DNA of 29,134 nucleotides from Methanobacterium sp. UBA294 (GCA_002494495.1 DACB01000013.1:50112-79245), one strand, 5' to 3'; counted from the first letter of the stretch, positions 13,530 through 22,891 are shown. Notes: generated by a model not told the origin, from the letters alone. Program-made: numbers and translations.

Positions 13530-15650
13530 ATGCATGAGGTAATTATATGCGAAAAGCCTAAAGCATCAGAGAAAATATCAACAGCCCTGCCTGGTACAAG
13601 GGTTAAGAAGAATTACAAAAGGGTCACATATTATGAAGTGGAAAATAATGGGAAAAAGACCACCATCCTGACTGCTGTTGGACATCTGTATTCTTTAGCA
13701 CCTAAAAATAGAAAGAAAAGGAAGTTCGACCTAGAATGGGTGCCGCTATATCAGAAGGATAAATCAAAGAAGTACACCAAGAACTATGTGGATGCCATTA
13801 AAAAGCTTACAAAAGACGCAGATAAGTTTATACATGCCTGCGATTACGACATAGAAGGAACTCTCATTGGATATAATGCACTTAAATACGCTTGTGGCCA
13901 GGAAAGCCTGGATAACACCACAAGAATGAAATTCTCCACCCTTACCAATGAAGATATTATGGAGGCCTACGAGAATCCCATCCCTTTGGACATCAACCAG
14001 GTTGATAGTGGAATAGCAAGGCACGTTCTTGATTTTATTTTTGGAGTGAATATTTCAAAGTATCTAACTGACTCGGTTATGAAATCAACCAACAGGTATA
14101 TCCAGTTATCGGCAGGTAGAGTACAGACACCTACCCTTGCCATACTAGTAGAACGAGAAAAGGAAATTAATTCATTCATACCAGAACCATACTGGATCAT
14201 CAAAGCATCTCTGGACCGAGACATTATAGCAGACCATAAAAAGGGTAAGATCTTCAAAAGAACCGATGTTGACAAGATTCTGGCTGATTGTAAGGACGAA
14301 GATGCCCTGGTGGAGAAGATTGAATTAAGAAACTCTAAAAAACTCCCACCATTGCCCTTTGACCTGGGATCCCTGCAGTCAGAAGCCTACAACTTATTTG
14401 GATTTAGCCCTAAAAAGACCCAGCAGATAGCCCAGAACCTTTATACAGAAGGATACACTTCTTATCCACGTACATCATCACAGAAACTCCCCAAAAGCAT
14501 TGGTTATCCTAAGATTCTTAAAAAAATCTCCAATTCTACCACATTCCGTAAGCCAATTTCCAAACTCAAAAAACCATACAAACCACGGGAAGGTAAAAAG
14601 ACAGATGAAGCGCACCCATCCATACATCCTACAGGAGTTCTGCCTAAAAAGTTAGGTAGGGATTATCAGAAACTTTACGAACTCATAGTCTTCCGTTTCA
14701 TCAGTGTTTTCGGCGAAGATGCAATCGTTGAAACTATGAAAACAAACTTGAAGATAGGAAAACAACCATTCAACTTCACCAGAAAAAGAACTGCTAAATT
14801 GGGATGGCAGGAGCAATACCCATTTAGGGCCGTGGAAAATGATGAGTTCCCGGACATCAAAGAAGGAGACAGGTTAAAAGGTGAGGTTAATGATGAGGAA
14901 AAAGAAACTAAACCGCCTGCACGATATAATCAGGCTTCTTTAATTCGTGAATTAGAAAAAAGAGGATTAGGAACTAAATCTACCCGTGCTAATATCATAT
15001 CAATTCTCTATGATAGAAAATACGTTGAAGGTAGGAAGATTGAAGTTAATGTGTTGGGAGAACAGCTTATTGATACTTTGGTTAAGTATTCCAAGAAGAT
15101 TACCAGTGAAGAATTAACCAGGGAGTTTGAAACTAAATTAGAAAATATACAGAAGGGTAAATCTAAAAAAGAAAAAATTATAGAGGAGTATAAAACTGAA
15201 ATAAGCTCGATTCTAGATGATATTGAGGAGAACACTCTTAAAATTGGTGAAGAATTATATAACGCTTACAAGGAGAGTATGATCGTTGGTGAGTGTAAAT
15301 GTGGTAATAACCTGATAGTGATCAACTCACGCCGGGGAAACTCCTTCGTGGGATGTTCCGGATATCCTGAGTGTAAAAATACTTATTCACTTCCCAGGGG
15401 AGCGACCATACTCAAGGCAAAATGCGAAAAATGCGGGCTCCCAATGATATCCTTTGGAAAACCCCGGCAGAGGGCCTGTTTGGATCCCAAGTGTGGTAAA
15501 GAGGATAAGGAGCCGTCCAATGAAGTGGTTGGTGAATGTCCGGATTGTGGTAATGATCTAATTAAAAGATCAGGACGTTTTGGGGAATTTATTGGCTGTA
15601 AAGGATTCCCTAAATGCCGTTACACCAGATCTGTAGAAGAAAATGCCTGA
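13530..15650 (+). CDS. topA: DNA topoisomerase I, type IA
   Basis: Type IA topoisomerase that relaxes negative supercoils by single-strand passage. From the ATG at 13530 it has 706 residues. The Toprim domain carries the IICEKPKAS motif (E8) and D105-x-D107-x-E109. The catalytic Tyr is Y312 in EGYTSYPRTSS with R314 next to it. The C terminus holds three zinc ribbons (about 592-706), with CKCG...GCSGYPEC, CEKCG...CLDPKC and CPDCG...GCKGFPKC. No reverse-gyrase helicase domain is fused, in line with a mesophile. A GTG at 13521 would add three residues, but GAGTGAT (13519-13525) is the better ribosome-binding site for the ATG. Its stop codon begins a series of short repeats and an A/T run that probably ends transcription. 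Confidence 0.96.
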   Translation: MHEVIICEKPKASEKISTALPGTRVKKNYKRVTYYEVENNGKKTTILTAVGHLYSLAPKNRKKRKFDLEWVPLYQKDKSKKYTKNYVDAIKKLTKDADKFIHACDYDIEGTLIGYNALKYACGQESLDNTTRMKFSTLTNEDIMEAYENPIPLDINQVDSGIARHVLDFIFGVNISKYLTDSVMKSTNRYIQLSAGRVQTPTLAILVEREKEINSFIPEPYWIIKASLDRDIIADHKKGKIFKRTDVDKILADCKDEDALVEKIELRNSKKLPPLPFDLGSLQSEAYNLFGFSPKKTQQIAQNLYTEGYTSYPRTSSQKLPKSIGYPKILKKISNSTTFRKPISKLKKPYKPREGKKTDEAHPSIHPTGVLPKKLGRDYQKLYELIVFRFISVFGEDAIVETMKTNLKIGKQPFNFTRKRTAKLGWQEQYPFRAVENDEFPDIKEGDRLKGEVNDEEKETKPPARYNQASLIRELEKRGLGTKSTRANIISILYDRKYVEGRKIEVNVLGEQLIDTLVKYSKKITSEELTREFETKLENIQKGKSKKEKIIEEYKTEISSILDDIEENTLKIGEELYNAYKESMIVGECKCGNNLIVINSRRGNSFVGCSGYPECKNTYSLPRGATILKAKCEKCGLPMISFGKPRQRACLDPKCGKEDKEPSNEVVGECPDCGNDLIKRSGRFGEFIGCKGFPKCRYTRSVEENA

Positions 15651-15723
15651 TATTAAAATAAAAGCGGATATTAATTGGATATTAACTGGTAATAAGTGGA
15701 TATTTAGATAGAAAGCGATATTA
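15649..15723. repeat. Five GATATT(A/T) repeats from the topA stop onward
   Basis: GATATTA or GATATTT occurs at 15649, 15667, 15678, 15699 and 15717, with spacings of 18, 11, 21 and 18 bases. The first contains the end of the TGA stop of topA. No protein is encoded here. Confidence 0.6.
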
Positions 15724-15753
15724 CAATAGAAAAATTAATTTAATTAGAATATT

Positions 15754-15775
15754 AAAATTTTTTTTAAAAAAAATT
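15754..15775 (+). terminator. T-run terminator after topA
   Basis: An A4-T8-A8-T2 stretch gives a U-rich transcript end on the plus strand about 110 bases after the topA stop. Archaeal RNA polymerase commonly stops at such runs. Assignment is by position and composition. Confidence 0.45.
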
Positions 15776-15924
15776 AAATATTGAAAAAATACGTCCGAAT
15801 TTATAATACAAGATAACTCTACCTTATATTTTATATTAAACTTCTTATTTCTCCATTCAAGGCATTTAAAATTGTGATGATTTACTTTGGGGTTTACTTC
15901 GAGGTACAAAATTTGGCAAATCCA

Positions 15925-15932
15925 TTTATATA
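15925..15932 (+). promoter_or_regulatory. TATA box for aglB
   Basis: TTTATATA, a consensus archaeal TATA box, lies 61 bases before the aglB ATG. It predicts transcription start near 15950-15955 and a leader of about 33 bases ending in a GAGG ribosome-binding site (15976-15979). Confidence 0.55.
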
Positions 15933-15985
15933 AGTTGATATTAGGTATTATTAATTAAAATAATAAAAAAAATCCGAGGCATCCA

Positions 15986-18478
15986 ATGAATATACGTGAA
16001 TTTTTTGCTAAATCTAAACCATACCTCATCATTATTATACTTTTTATACTTGTCTTTTCCCTGAGGGCAGAAGCAGTAAACTTATCAAGCATTCCAGATG
16101 ATTATAAAGCATTATATCAAGATGACACTGGACTGCCTTATTTTAGTGAAATGGACTCGTATTATAACTTCCGGATGACGGAAAATTTCTTAGATCATGG
16201 TTACCTAGGGGATACCAAGATAAATGGTACAAACTGGGATTTACATTCCTATTATCCTCCTGGTAGGGAAGCTGCATATACTCCTCTAATTGTCTATCTA
16301 ACTGCGCTTATCTACCTGTTCGTAAATATTTTTTCCAACGTGCCTTTGACAAATGTGGCATTCTGGACAGGTGCTTTAGTAGCATCTCTTGCTGTTATCC
16401 CTGCATATCTTTTCATAAGGAGAATAACTAATGATTACGGTGGAATAACAGCAGGTGTACTGGTTGGGCTGGCGCCTTTCTATTTCTCACATACCTTCGC
16501 TGGTTTTTTCGATACAGACATGTTTAATATGATACTACCTATATTAACAGTCTGGTTCTTTGTAGAAAGCATTAGAACAGATAATATGAGAAACAGGACA
16601 ATTTTCGCGGTATTATCAGCAATTTCAATGTTACTATTTTCACTGGCATGGCAGGGGTGGATTTACATATTCTATCTACTTATCCTTACTTCAATTGTTT
16701 ACCTGCTGGTTTCGAAGTATCTTTTCGGTTATAAAACCTATGAAAAACCTGGAGAATATGATAGCAAAAAGGAATGGTTCACTAAACAGCCTGTAATATT
16801 TTCACTGGTTATATTCATTGTTTTAAGCTCGATATTGGTGATTATTGCCACTGGACCTGCTGGTTTCGCCTCGGCTATTTTAGGGCCTTTAGGATTTACC
16901 CAACTACAATCTTCAGTTCAGATTGCATCGTCCTACCCCAATGTATTTGTTTCTGTAGGGGAGCTTCAGATACCGGATGCATTGTCGGCTATAAATAATG
17001 TGGGTGGATTTGTAGTATTCGTATTTGGTTTACTGGCTGTTTTCTTGTTGTTCTGGCGTATAAAAATAGGAAAGAAGGTTAATCAAACTAAATCTAAGGA
17101 GGACCAGAGTGAGGAAAAATCCAGTCCCCGGAAGAAAAGAAAAAAACGAAGGCGGAAGAGTAAACCTAAAGTTGCAGAAAAACCCAAGAAAAAGGAGCAA
17201 AAATATGTAATTCCCCCATTAAATGAGTCCGAGAAAAAGGATTACCTTTTCTATGCTATTCTCATGTTAATATGGATTTTGACAACTGCATATTCCCTTA
17301 CTCAGGGTGTGAGATTTACAGAACTCTTTGCACTACCAATAGCTCTATCCGCGGGTATATTCGTGGGATTGATGTTTGAATATGTAAAGTCTTACGTTGC
17401 AAATACCAAATTACAAACAGTAGTTATGGTAATACTAATTGCGGCGGCTGTATTTGCACCAATTATCAGTGGATATTCCATATCCACTAGTGTAGTTCCA
17501 GGAACCAGTGATCCCATGGTAAATTCATTGCACTGGATAAAAAATAACACGTCCCCGGATACGGTGATGACATCATGGTGGGATTTCGGCCATCTTTTCG
17601 CCACGGCAGCTGATCGTCCAGTGACCTTTGATGGATCGACTCAGAACAACCTAAGAGCTTTTTGGGTAGCAAAGTCGCTTACCACTAATAATGAAAGTTT
17701 ATCTACAGGTATACTTAGAATGATGAGTACTAGTGGTGATTTAGGACCTAATACTGTGGAAATTTACACCAAAGACACAGGGAAAAGTGTTGAAATACTT
17801 ACCAGCATATTGGGTGTGGATAAGTCCACTGCAACCACCATTTTAACCACAAATTATGGTTTAACAGCAGAACAATCCCAGAATATAACACAGTATACAC
17901 ATCCAGATAACCCGGCACCTAACGTGCTTATAACTAGTTCTGACATGCTGGGCAAGGCCAGCTGGTGGACCTACTTTGCAAACTGGAATTTTGAGACCAA
18001 CAACAGTACAGGATGGAATTATTTAGAGGGTCAGGCAATGGTTGTCCCTAGCAACGAAACTGGACTCAGTGATAATAGCACCGTTCTTATTGCAAACAAC
18101 GGAGTTTTTGCCTACATAACCAACGACAACATATCTGCAGGTATCATTAATGTAAACCAATTACAGACCCAGAATATGAGTTCACAACAGCTGGTAAGCG
18201 AACTTATAACCGGGTTACAGGATAACACTACCCTCGTTGCAAAACCCCACAGATTGAGTGTGGTAATGAATAATACACTGGTCCAAAATGACATTGTCTC
18301 TGAGGAAGGAATTTATTCCATAGCCCTGGTAAATGACAATGGACTCCTTATGGCTTATGTCTATAACCGGGAACTGGAAGATGCCATGTTCACCAAATTA
18401 TACATATTCAAGGGACAGGGTTTAAACCAGTTTAAATTGGCTCATGAGGAGCTGGGTGTACAAGTCTGGAATTATTAG
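15986..18478 (+). CDS. aglB: Oligosaccharyltransferase AglB (STT3 family)
   Basis: Membrane enzyme that moves a lipid-linked glycan onto Asn of N-x-S/T sequons on the outer face. The 830 residues contain about 13 membrane helices in two blocks (12-362 and 418-500) and a C-terminal extracytoplasmic domain (about 500-830). Catalytic parts are present: D57 in EMDSYYNFR (first external loop), the D176-T-D178 pair in AGFFDTDMFN, E326 in SVGELQ (the TIxE-type loop), R443 in GVRFTE, and WWDFG (531-535), a Phe variant of the WWDYG sequon-binding motif. Residues 360-410 form a strongly basic cytosolic loop (PRKKRKKRRRKSK core) between the two blocks. GAGG lies 6 bases before the ATG. A hairpin and T run follow the stop. 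The polyprenol-kinase gene at 3172-3828 could supply its lipid carrier. Confidence 0.94.
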   Translation: MNIREFFAKSKPYLIIIILFILVFSLRAEAVNLSSIPDDYKALYQDDTGLPYFSEMDSYYNFRMTENFLDHGYLGDTKINGTNWDLHSYYPPGREAAYTPLIVYLTALIYLFVNIFSNVPLTNVAFWTGALVASLAVIPAYLFIRRITNDYGGITAGVLVGLAPFYFSHTFAGFFDTDMFNMILPILTVWFFVESIRTDNMRNRTIFAVLSAISMLLFSLAWQGWIYIFYLLILTSIVYLLVSKYLFGYKTYEKPGEYDSKKEWFTKQPVIFSLVIFIVLSSILVIIATGPAGFASAILGPLGFTQLQSSVQIASSYPNVFVSVGELQIPDALSAINNVGGFVVFVFGLLAVFLLFWRIKIGKKVNQTKSKEDQSEEKSSPRKKRKKRRRKSKPKVAEKPKKKEQKYVIPPLNESEKKDYLFYAILMLIWILTTAYSLTQGVRFTELFALPIALSAGIFVGLMFEYVKSYVANTKLQTVVMVILIAAAVFAPIISGYSISTSVVPGTSDPMVNSLHWIKNNTSPDTVMTSWWDFGHLFATAADRPVTFDGSTQNNLRAFWVAKSLTTNNESLSTGILRMMSTSGDLGPNTVEIYTKDTGKSVEILTSILGVDKSTATTILTTNYGLTAEQSQNITQYTHPDNPAPNVLITSSDMLGKASWWTYFANWNFETNNSTGWNYLEGQAMVVPSNETGLSDNSTVLIANNGVFAYITNDNISAGIINVNQLQTQNMSSQQLVSELITGLQDNTTLVAKPHRLSVVMNNTLVQNDIVSEEGIYSIALVNDNGLLMAYVYNRELEDAMFTKLYIFKGQGLNQFKLAHEELGVQVWNY

Positions 18479-18483
18479 TCTAC

Positions 18484-18525
18484 AAGGTAGTAATAAAACC
18501 ATAAATACTACTTTGATTTTTTTTT
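18484..18525 (+). terminator. Hairpin plus T run after aglB
   Basis: AAGGTAGTA (18484-18492) can pair with TACTACTTT (18506-18514) in a 9-base stem with one G-U pair and a 13-base loop, followed at once by a run of T (18517-18525). It lies 6 bases after the aglB stop and looks like a bacterial-type intrinsic terminator. Confidence 0.6.
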
Positions 18526-18555
18526 ATTTGAACTAAAAATTAGATGATATGTCTA

Positions 18556-18569
18556 AATTATATAAATTA
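18556..18569 (+). promoter_or_regulatory. Candidate TATA box for the DRG GTPase gene
   Basis: AAATTATATAAATT lies about 75-85 bases before the ATG at 18643, giving a predicted leader of about 55 bases. The following AT-rich sequence contains weaker alternatives. Confidence 0.4.
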
Positions 18570-18642
18570 AATACAATTAATAGATTAGAAAAAGATACAT
18601 CATACTTTAGAATTAGAATTGAACTAATTTTTTGTGAATTTT

Positions 18643-19737
18643 ATGGCTATAGATGATAGAATAAAGAAGATAGAGGACGAAATCCAGAAAACACCCTATA
18701 ACAAAGCCACGTCCCACCATATAGGGAAACTTAAAGCAAAGTTGTCCCGACTAAAGGAGGAATCTCTTCAAAGGAGCAGTTCCGGGGTTAAAGGTAAAGG
18801 TTTCCATATTAAGAAAAGTGGAGACTCCACTGTAGTGCTGGTGGGATTCCCTTCTGTGGGCAAATCAACCATCTTAAACCAGCTTACCAATGCTGAGTCA
18901 AAGATTGGGGAATATGAATTCACCACCTTGGAAATCATTCCGGGTATCATGGAATACAAAGGGGCTAAAATACAGATTTTTGATCTTCCAGGTATAATTA
19001 CCGGCGCTTCCAAGGGTAAAGGAAGGGGGAAAGAAATACTCTCAGTATCCCGTAATTCCGATTTAATAGTGGTAGTCCTGGATGTGTTCAACCCCCAACA
19101 CCTTCCAGTGATCCTTGATGAACTCCGGAATATTGGGATAAGGCCCAACGAATCAATGCCGGATGTCACTGTTAAAAAGAAGAAGATGGGTGGAATCAAC
19201 CTTTCATCAACTATTCCCCTTACTAAAATAGATGATGGAACCATTAGGTCCATTCTGAATGAATACGGTATACATAGTGCTGATGTACTGATCAGGGATG
19301 ATGTGAGTATAGATCAATTTATAGATGCACTGGATCCCAACTGTCGTTACAGCCCCATGTTACTGGTGATAAATAAGGTGGACTTGGCAGATGTTGACTA
19401 TCTAAAAAAGTTAAAATCCAATTTTCCAGATGCCCTGTACGTTGCAGCAGACCAGGGGTACAACATGGATCTTTTGCGGGAGAGAATTTTCCAGCAATTG
19501 GAATTAATAAGGATATTTCTAAAACCACAGGGACGCAAGGCAGATCTGGAAGAGCCTCTGATTGTAAGAAAAGAATCTACTGTAGAAGAAGTTGCTTTGA
19601 AACTCCATCGTGATTTTGTACGGAATTTCCGCCAAGCACGCGTATGGGGAACTTCAGTGAAATTTCCCGGCCAGAAAGTAGGGTTGGAACACCATCTACA
19701 GGACCAGGATGTCCTAAGGTTAATTATAAAAAAGTAG
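18643..19737 (+). CDS. drg: DRG-type GTPase (Obg/DRG family) with TGS domain
   Basis: Translation-associated GTPase of the DRG family, found in all archaea and eukaryotes. From the ATG at 18643 it has 364 residues: a helical N terminus (1-50), the G domain with G1 GFPSVGKST (68-76), DLPG (114-117) and NKVD (244-247), a DRG-specific S5D2-like insertion (about 170-225), and a C-terminal TGS domain (about 285-364). The conserved GKGRGKE loop after switch II is intact. A GTG at 18634 could add three residues but is more likely part of the upstream ribosome-binding region. It is flanked by gaps on both sides, so it is probably a single-gene transcript. The cellular substrate in archaea is not settled; ribosome binding is the usual view. 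Confidence 0.95.
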   Translation: MAIDDRIKKIEDEIQKTPYNKATSHHIGKLKAKLSRLKEESLQRSSSGVKGKGFHIKKSGDSTVVLVGFPSVGKSTILNQLTNAESKIGEYEFTTLEIIPGIMEYKGAKIQIFDLPGIITGASKGKGRGKEILSVSRNSDLIVVVLDVFNPQHLPVILDELRNIGIRPNESMPDVTVKKKKMGGINLSSTIPLTKIDDGTIRSILNEYGIHSADVLIRDDVSIDQFIDALDPNCRYSPMLLVINKVDLADVDYLKKLKSNFPDALYVAADQGYNMDLLRERIFQQLELIRIFLKPQGRKADLEEPLIVRKESTVEEVALKLHRDFVRNFRQARVWGTSVKFPGQKVGLEHHLQDQDVLRLIIKK

Positions 19738-19832
19738 ATTTATAAAATTTTATCAAAAAAATAATTTTAAGATTATTCATAACAAACAGATGATAAACTG
19801 GTAAATAAATATTGTATTGAGGGAGTTAAAAA

Positions 19833-20609
19833 ATGGTGTTAGATGATATAAAAATTTCAAAAGCAATCATAGAAGGATACATGGACGACTTACTGAATTA
19901 TACAGACATGGACGTGGCAATAGGTGGTGGAGGACCCTCCGGACTCACTGCAGGATACTACCTTGCAAAAGCAGGATATAAGGTCGCTTTGTTTGAGCGG
20001 AAACTCAGCATAGGTGGTGGAATGTGGGGAGGAGGAATGATGTTTAATAAGATCGTTGTCCAGGAGGAAGGCAAAAGGATACTGGATGAGTTCTGCATAG
20101 GAACCACAGAGTACGAAAACCAGTACTACGTTGCAGATTCAATAGAATGTACCTCTACCTTATGTTCCAAGGCCTGCCAGGCTGGATTAAAGGTGTTTAA
20201 TTTAATTGAAATTGAAGACCTGATGATAAAGGATAAAGGTGTGGAAGGACTTGTTTTAAACTGGAGTGCAGTGGAAATAGCAGGTTTACATGTAGACCCC
20301 CTTACTGTCAGGTCCCGGGCAGTAATCGACGCCACAGGACACCCCATCGAAATAGTTAAGATAGTACAGGAAAAAATGGGTCAAAAGCTCAACACTCCCA
20401 GCGGCAAGATTATGGGAGAGAAGTCAATGTGGGCTGAGAGGGCTGAAGATAAAGTTGTGGACAATACATCAGAAGTGTATCCTGGTCTATATGTTACAGG
20501 GATGGCCGCAAACGCAGTATACGGTGCTTTCAGAATGGGGCCAATATTTGGTGGAATGCTCCTTTCTGGAGAAAAAGTAGCTCAGATGCTCATTGAAAAG
20601 TTAAAATAA
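19833..20609 (+). CDS. thi4: Archaeal Thi4: sulfide-dependent thiazole synthase
   Basis: Makes the thiazole moiety of thiamine (adenosine diphosphate thiazole) from NAD+, glycine and sulfide. The 258 residues carry the dinucleotide-binding GGGGPSG (31-37), the acidic end of the second strand (E55 in FERK), the IGGGMWGGGM segment (60-69) and the C-terminal GMAANAVYGAFRMGP loop. Yeast Thi4 uses a Cys in the CMDP context as a one-turnover sulfur donor; here the matching motif is H153-VDP, so the enzyme should be catalytic with free sulfide and iron, as shown for methanogen homologues. Related archaeal proteins have also been called ribose-1,5-bisphosphate isomerase; the His variant supports Thi4. 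GAGGGAG precedes the ATG. The AK6-type kinase follows 37 bases later. Confidence 0.93.
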   Translation: MVLDDIKISKAIIEGYMDDLLNYTDMDVAIGGGGPSGLTAGYYLAKAGYKVALFERKLSIGGGMWGGGMMFNKIVVQEEGKRILDEFCIGTTEYENQYYVADSIECTSTLCSKACQAGLKVFNLIEIEDLMIKDKGVEGLVLNWSAVEIAGLHVDPLTVRSRAVIDATGHPIEIVKIVQEKMGQKLNTPSGKIMGEKSMWAERAEDKVVDNTSEVYPGLYVTGMAANAVYGAFRMGPIFGGMLLSGEKVAQMLIEKLK

Positions 20610-20646
20610 TCCGGATATTTAAAAAATTAAATGAATAACTGTTAAA

Positions 20647-21186
20647 ATGATCCTTTTTATAACTGGAACCCCTGGCACAGGTAAAACTGCCATTTCAAAA
20701 CTATTAAAAGAGCAATTCTCCTTCAATATTGTGGATATCAATAGGTTGGTGGATGATGAAAAACTTTACACAGGTATAGATGAAGAAAAGGGGTATAAAA
20801 TAGTTGATATACCCGCATTATGCTCTAAATTAGATGATATCATCAGTTGCTTAGATGATGAAGAAGATCTGCTGGTAGAGGGCCATCTATCTCATTTTTG
20901 TGATGGAGCAGACAGGGTGGTGGTTCTTCGTGCACATCCAGATATTCTGATGATCCGTCTGAAGGATAAGGGATTTAAAGAGGCCAAGATAGCAGAAAAT
21001 CTCGAGGCAGAGGCCCTGGATATCTGCGCATTTGAAGCATACCAGAGATATGGTGATCAGGCCAGTGAAGTTGACACCACAGATAAAAACCCACAAAAAG
21101 TGGTGGATATAATAAAAATGATTATGGATGCAGAAGAAACCTTTCCAGTAGGAAGAGTTGATTTTTCAGAATACCTCCGTTCTTGA
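20647..21186 (+). CDS. AK6/Fap7-type adenylate kinase-like NTPase
   Basis: Small P-loop kinase of the AK6/Fap7 family. In eukaryotes Fap7 helps late 40S maturation with uS11; archaeal members show adenylate-kinase and ATPase activity. The 179 residues show Walker A G7-TPGTGKT14, the EGHLSHF segment (typical of AK6 Walker B/NMP region), and a short LID. No Shine-Dalgarno site is seen before the ATG at 20647. It follows thi4 by 37 bases and lies 235 bases before the ribosome-biogenesis cluster, which fits a ribosome-assembly role better than bulk nucleotide metabolism. The last 15 residues (VGRVDFSEYLRS) form an acidic-hydrophobic tail. Confidence 0.9.
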   Translation: MILFITGTPGTGKTAISKLLKEQFSFNIVDINRLVDDEKLYTGIDEEKGYKIVDIPALCSKLDDIISCLDDEEDLLVEGHLSHFCDGADRVVVLRAHPDILMIRLKDKGFKEAKIAENLEAEALDICAFEAYQRYGDQASEVDTTDKNPQKVVDIIKMIMDAEETFPVGRVDFSEYLRS

Positions 21187-21421
21187 ATGATTCCCATAGT
21201 TATTAGATGTGATTAGTGATTAGATGCATATTATCCAATTTTTAATTCCATAAATATTGGGATTAAGAAACCTTTTTAAAGGGTAAAGTAGATAAATCAT
21301 TTTATTATTCTTAAGTACATTTACTGGATTTAAACTTAAATTCGTCCTTAGTTGAAATTCAACCCCAAAACTTAAGACATCACAATCAAAGTTACATAGA
21401 AGCTCTACAGAGGGTTAAACA

Positions 21422-21793
21422 TTGCGCAGGGGAAGAAGACCGAAATGGATGATAAATGTTGCTGAAGAACGAGTTAACATCCTTTTTAATCGTGCTCAAG
21501 AAGAATTAAACCTTAATCGGGATAGATCGAATAGGTACGTACAGATGGCCCTTGACATTTCCAAGAAGTACAACCTGAAGATCGACACCACCTGGAATCG
21601 GAGGTACTGTAAAAACTGTCATAAATTCCTCCAACCAGGAGTAAACTGTCAGGTAAGACTGAAAAATTCGCGAGTTGAAATTAAATGCCAGGAATGTGGC
21701 AAAATAAGGAGAATACCCTATACCAGAGAAAAAAAAGTGAAACGGAGAAGAAAAATTGAGTTCCATACCATCAAAAAAGGACATAATGAATAG
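21422..21793 (+). CDS. rnp4: Ribonuclease P protein component 4 (Rpp21/Rpr2)
   Basis: Protein subunit of archaeal RNase P, the ribozyme that trims tRNA 5' ends; it pairs with Rpp29 on the specificity domain. The 123 residues hold two N-terminal helices (10-50) and a zinc ribbon C63-KNC66...C89-QEC92, then a very basic C terminus. The start is TTG at 21422, giving the typical MRRGRRPKW beginning, with GAGGG 8-12 bases upstream. It heads a tight cluster; the yhbY ATG lies inside its last codons (8-base overlap). Confidence 0.93.
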   Translation: MRRGRRPKWMINVAEERVNILFNRAQEELNLNRDRSNRYVQMALDISKKYNLKIDTTWNRRYCKNCHKFLQPGVNCQVRLKNSRVEIKCQECGKIRRIPYTREKKVKRRRKIEFHTIKKGHNE

Positions 21794-22019
21794 ATCCCTC
21801 TCCACCATCACCATAAGTATCGGTAAATCCGGGATAGGGGAAAGTGTCATAGCTGAGATAAAACGACAGCTCAAGGATAGAGAAGTGGTAAAGATCAGAT
21901 TCTCAAAGTCCATCTCAACAGAGAAGAAAGATCATATTAATGAGATCATAGAAAAAACCAATTCAAAACTGGTAGATTTTAGAGGTAACGTTGCTGTATT
22001 ATTTAAGAAAAAAAGATAA
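21786..22019 (+). CDS. YhbY/CRM-domain RNA-binding protein
   Basis: Single CRM (YhbY) domain protein of 77 residues that, in bacteria, binds pre-50S particles; the fold is IF3-like. The glycine loop IGKSGIGE (12-19) and the closing strand FRGNVAVLFKKK are typical. The frame is open to a TTG at 21756, but the ATG at 21786 is preferred: it gives the family N terminus, has AAGGAC upstream and overlaps the rnp4 stop by 8 bases. Its place in the RNase P/ribosomal cluster supports a role in rRNA or tRNA precursor handling. Confidence 0.9.
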   Translation: MNRSLSTITISIGKSGIGESVIAEIKRQLKDREVVKIRFSKSISTEKKDHINEIIEKTNSKLVDFRGNVAVLFKKKR

Positions 22020-22049
22020 ATATCAAAAAATTATATTTGGAGGATAAAT

Positions 22050-22487
<438 letters not shown>

Positions 22488-22500
22488 TTGGAGGTAATTC

Positions 22501-22848
22501 ATGAGCGATATAGAAGAGATACGCCGCAAGAGAATGGAACAGTTACAACAACAGGCAGCTCAGCAAGCTGCTCAACAACAAGGCGATTTAGCTGAGCAGG
22601 AGAGAAAGCGACGTGAACTTGAAGCTCAAAAAAGACAGGTAATGATACAGATACTAACTCCTGAAGCACGAAGTAGACTGGCTAACATCCGCTTAACAAA
22701 ACCTGAATTCGTCGACCAGATCGAACTTCAACTAATCCAGTTAGCCCAGATGGGAAGGATTAAATCAAAAATAGATGATGAACAACTTAAAGTGCTTCTA
22801 AAAAAGTTAACAGGACAAAAAAGAGAGATGAAAATCACCTGGAAATAA
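22501..22848 (+). CDS. PDCD5-family DNA-binding protein
   Basis: Small helical protein of the PDCD5/TFAR19 family, common in archaea next to eS19. The 115 residues start with a Gln/Ala-rich helix (about 13-30, QQQAAQQAAQQQ), then a basic linker and a three-helix bundle (about 48-110) with the conserved LTPEARSRLANIRLTKPE segment. Archaeal members bind DNA in vitro; a function in translation has been suggested from genome context. GGAGG lies 7 bases before the ATG. Assignment is firm; biological role is open. Confidence 0.93.
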   Translation: MSDIEEIRRKRMEQLQQQAAQQAAQQQGDLAEQERKRRELEAQKRQVMIQILTPEARSRLANIRLTKPEFVDQIELQLIQLAQMGRIKSKIDDEQLKVLLKKLTGQKREMKITWK

Positions 22849-22891
22849 TTATTTATAATGAAATATTAGAGCAAAATTTGACAATTAACAA

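Larger units (their letters stand above)
15651..15985. other. 335-base AT-rich gap between topA and aglB
   Basis: No gene is seen. The first 75 bases hold the GATATTA repeats. Position 15758-15773 is eight T followed by eight A, a probable U-rich terminator for topA. The middle part (about 15790-15900) has somewhat higher GC but no convincing ORF or RNA. The last 60 bases hold the aglB promoter and ribosome-binding site. Confidence 0.6.

Noticed and set aside
8220..15650. Inteins in MCM or topoisomerase I
   Set aside because: Both proteins have normal lengths with contiguous motifs and no splice-block residues.
21187..21421. RNase P RNA, tRNA or riboswitch before rnp4
   Set aside because: The 235-base gap shows no cloverleaf or conserved pairing that I can find; only AT-rich promoter-like sequence is seen.
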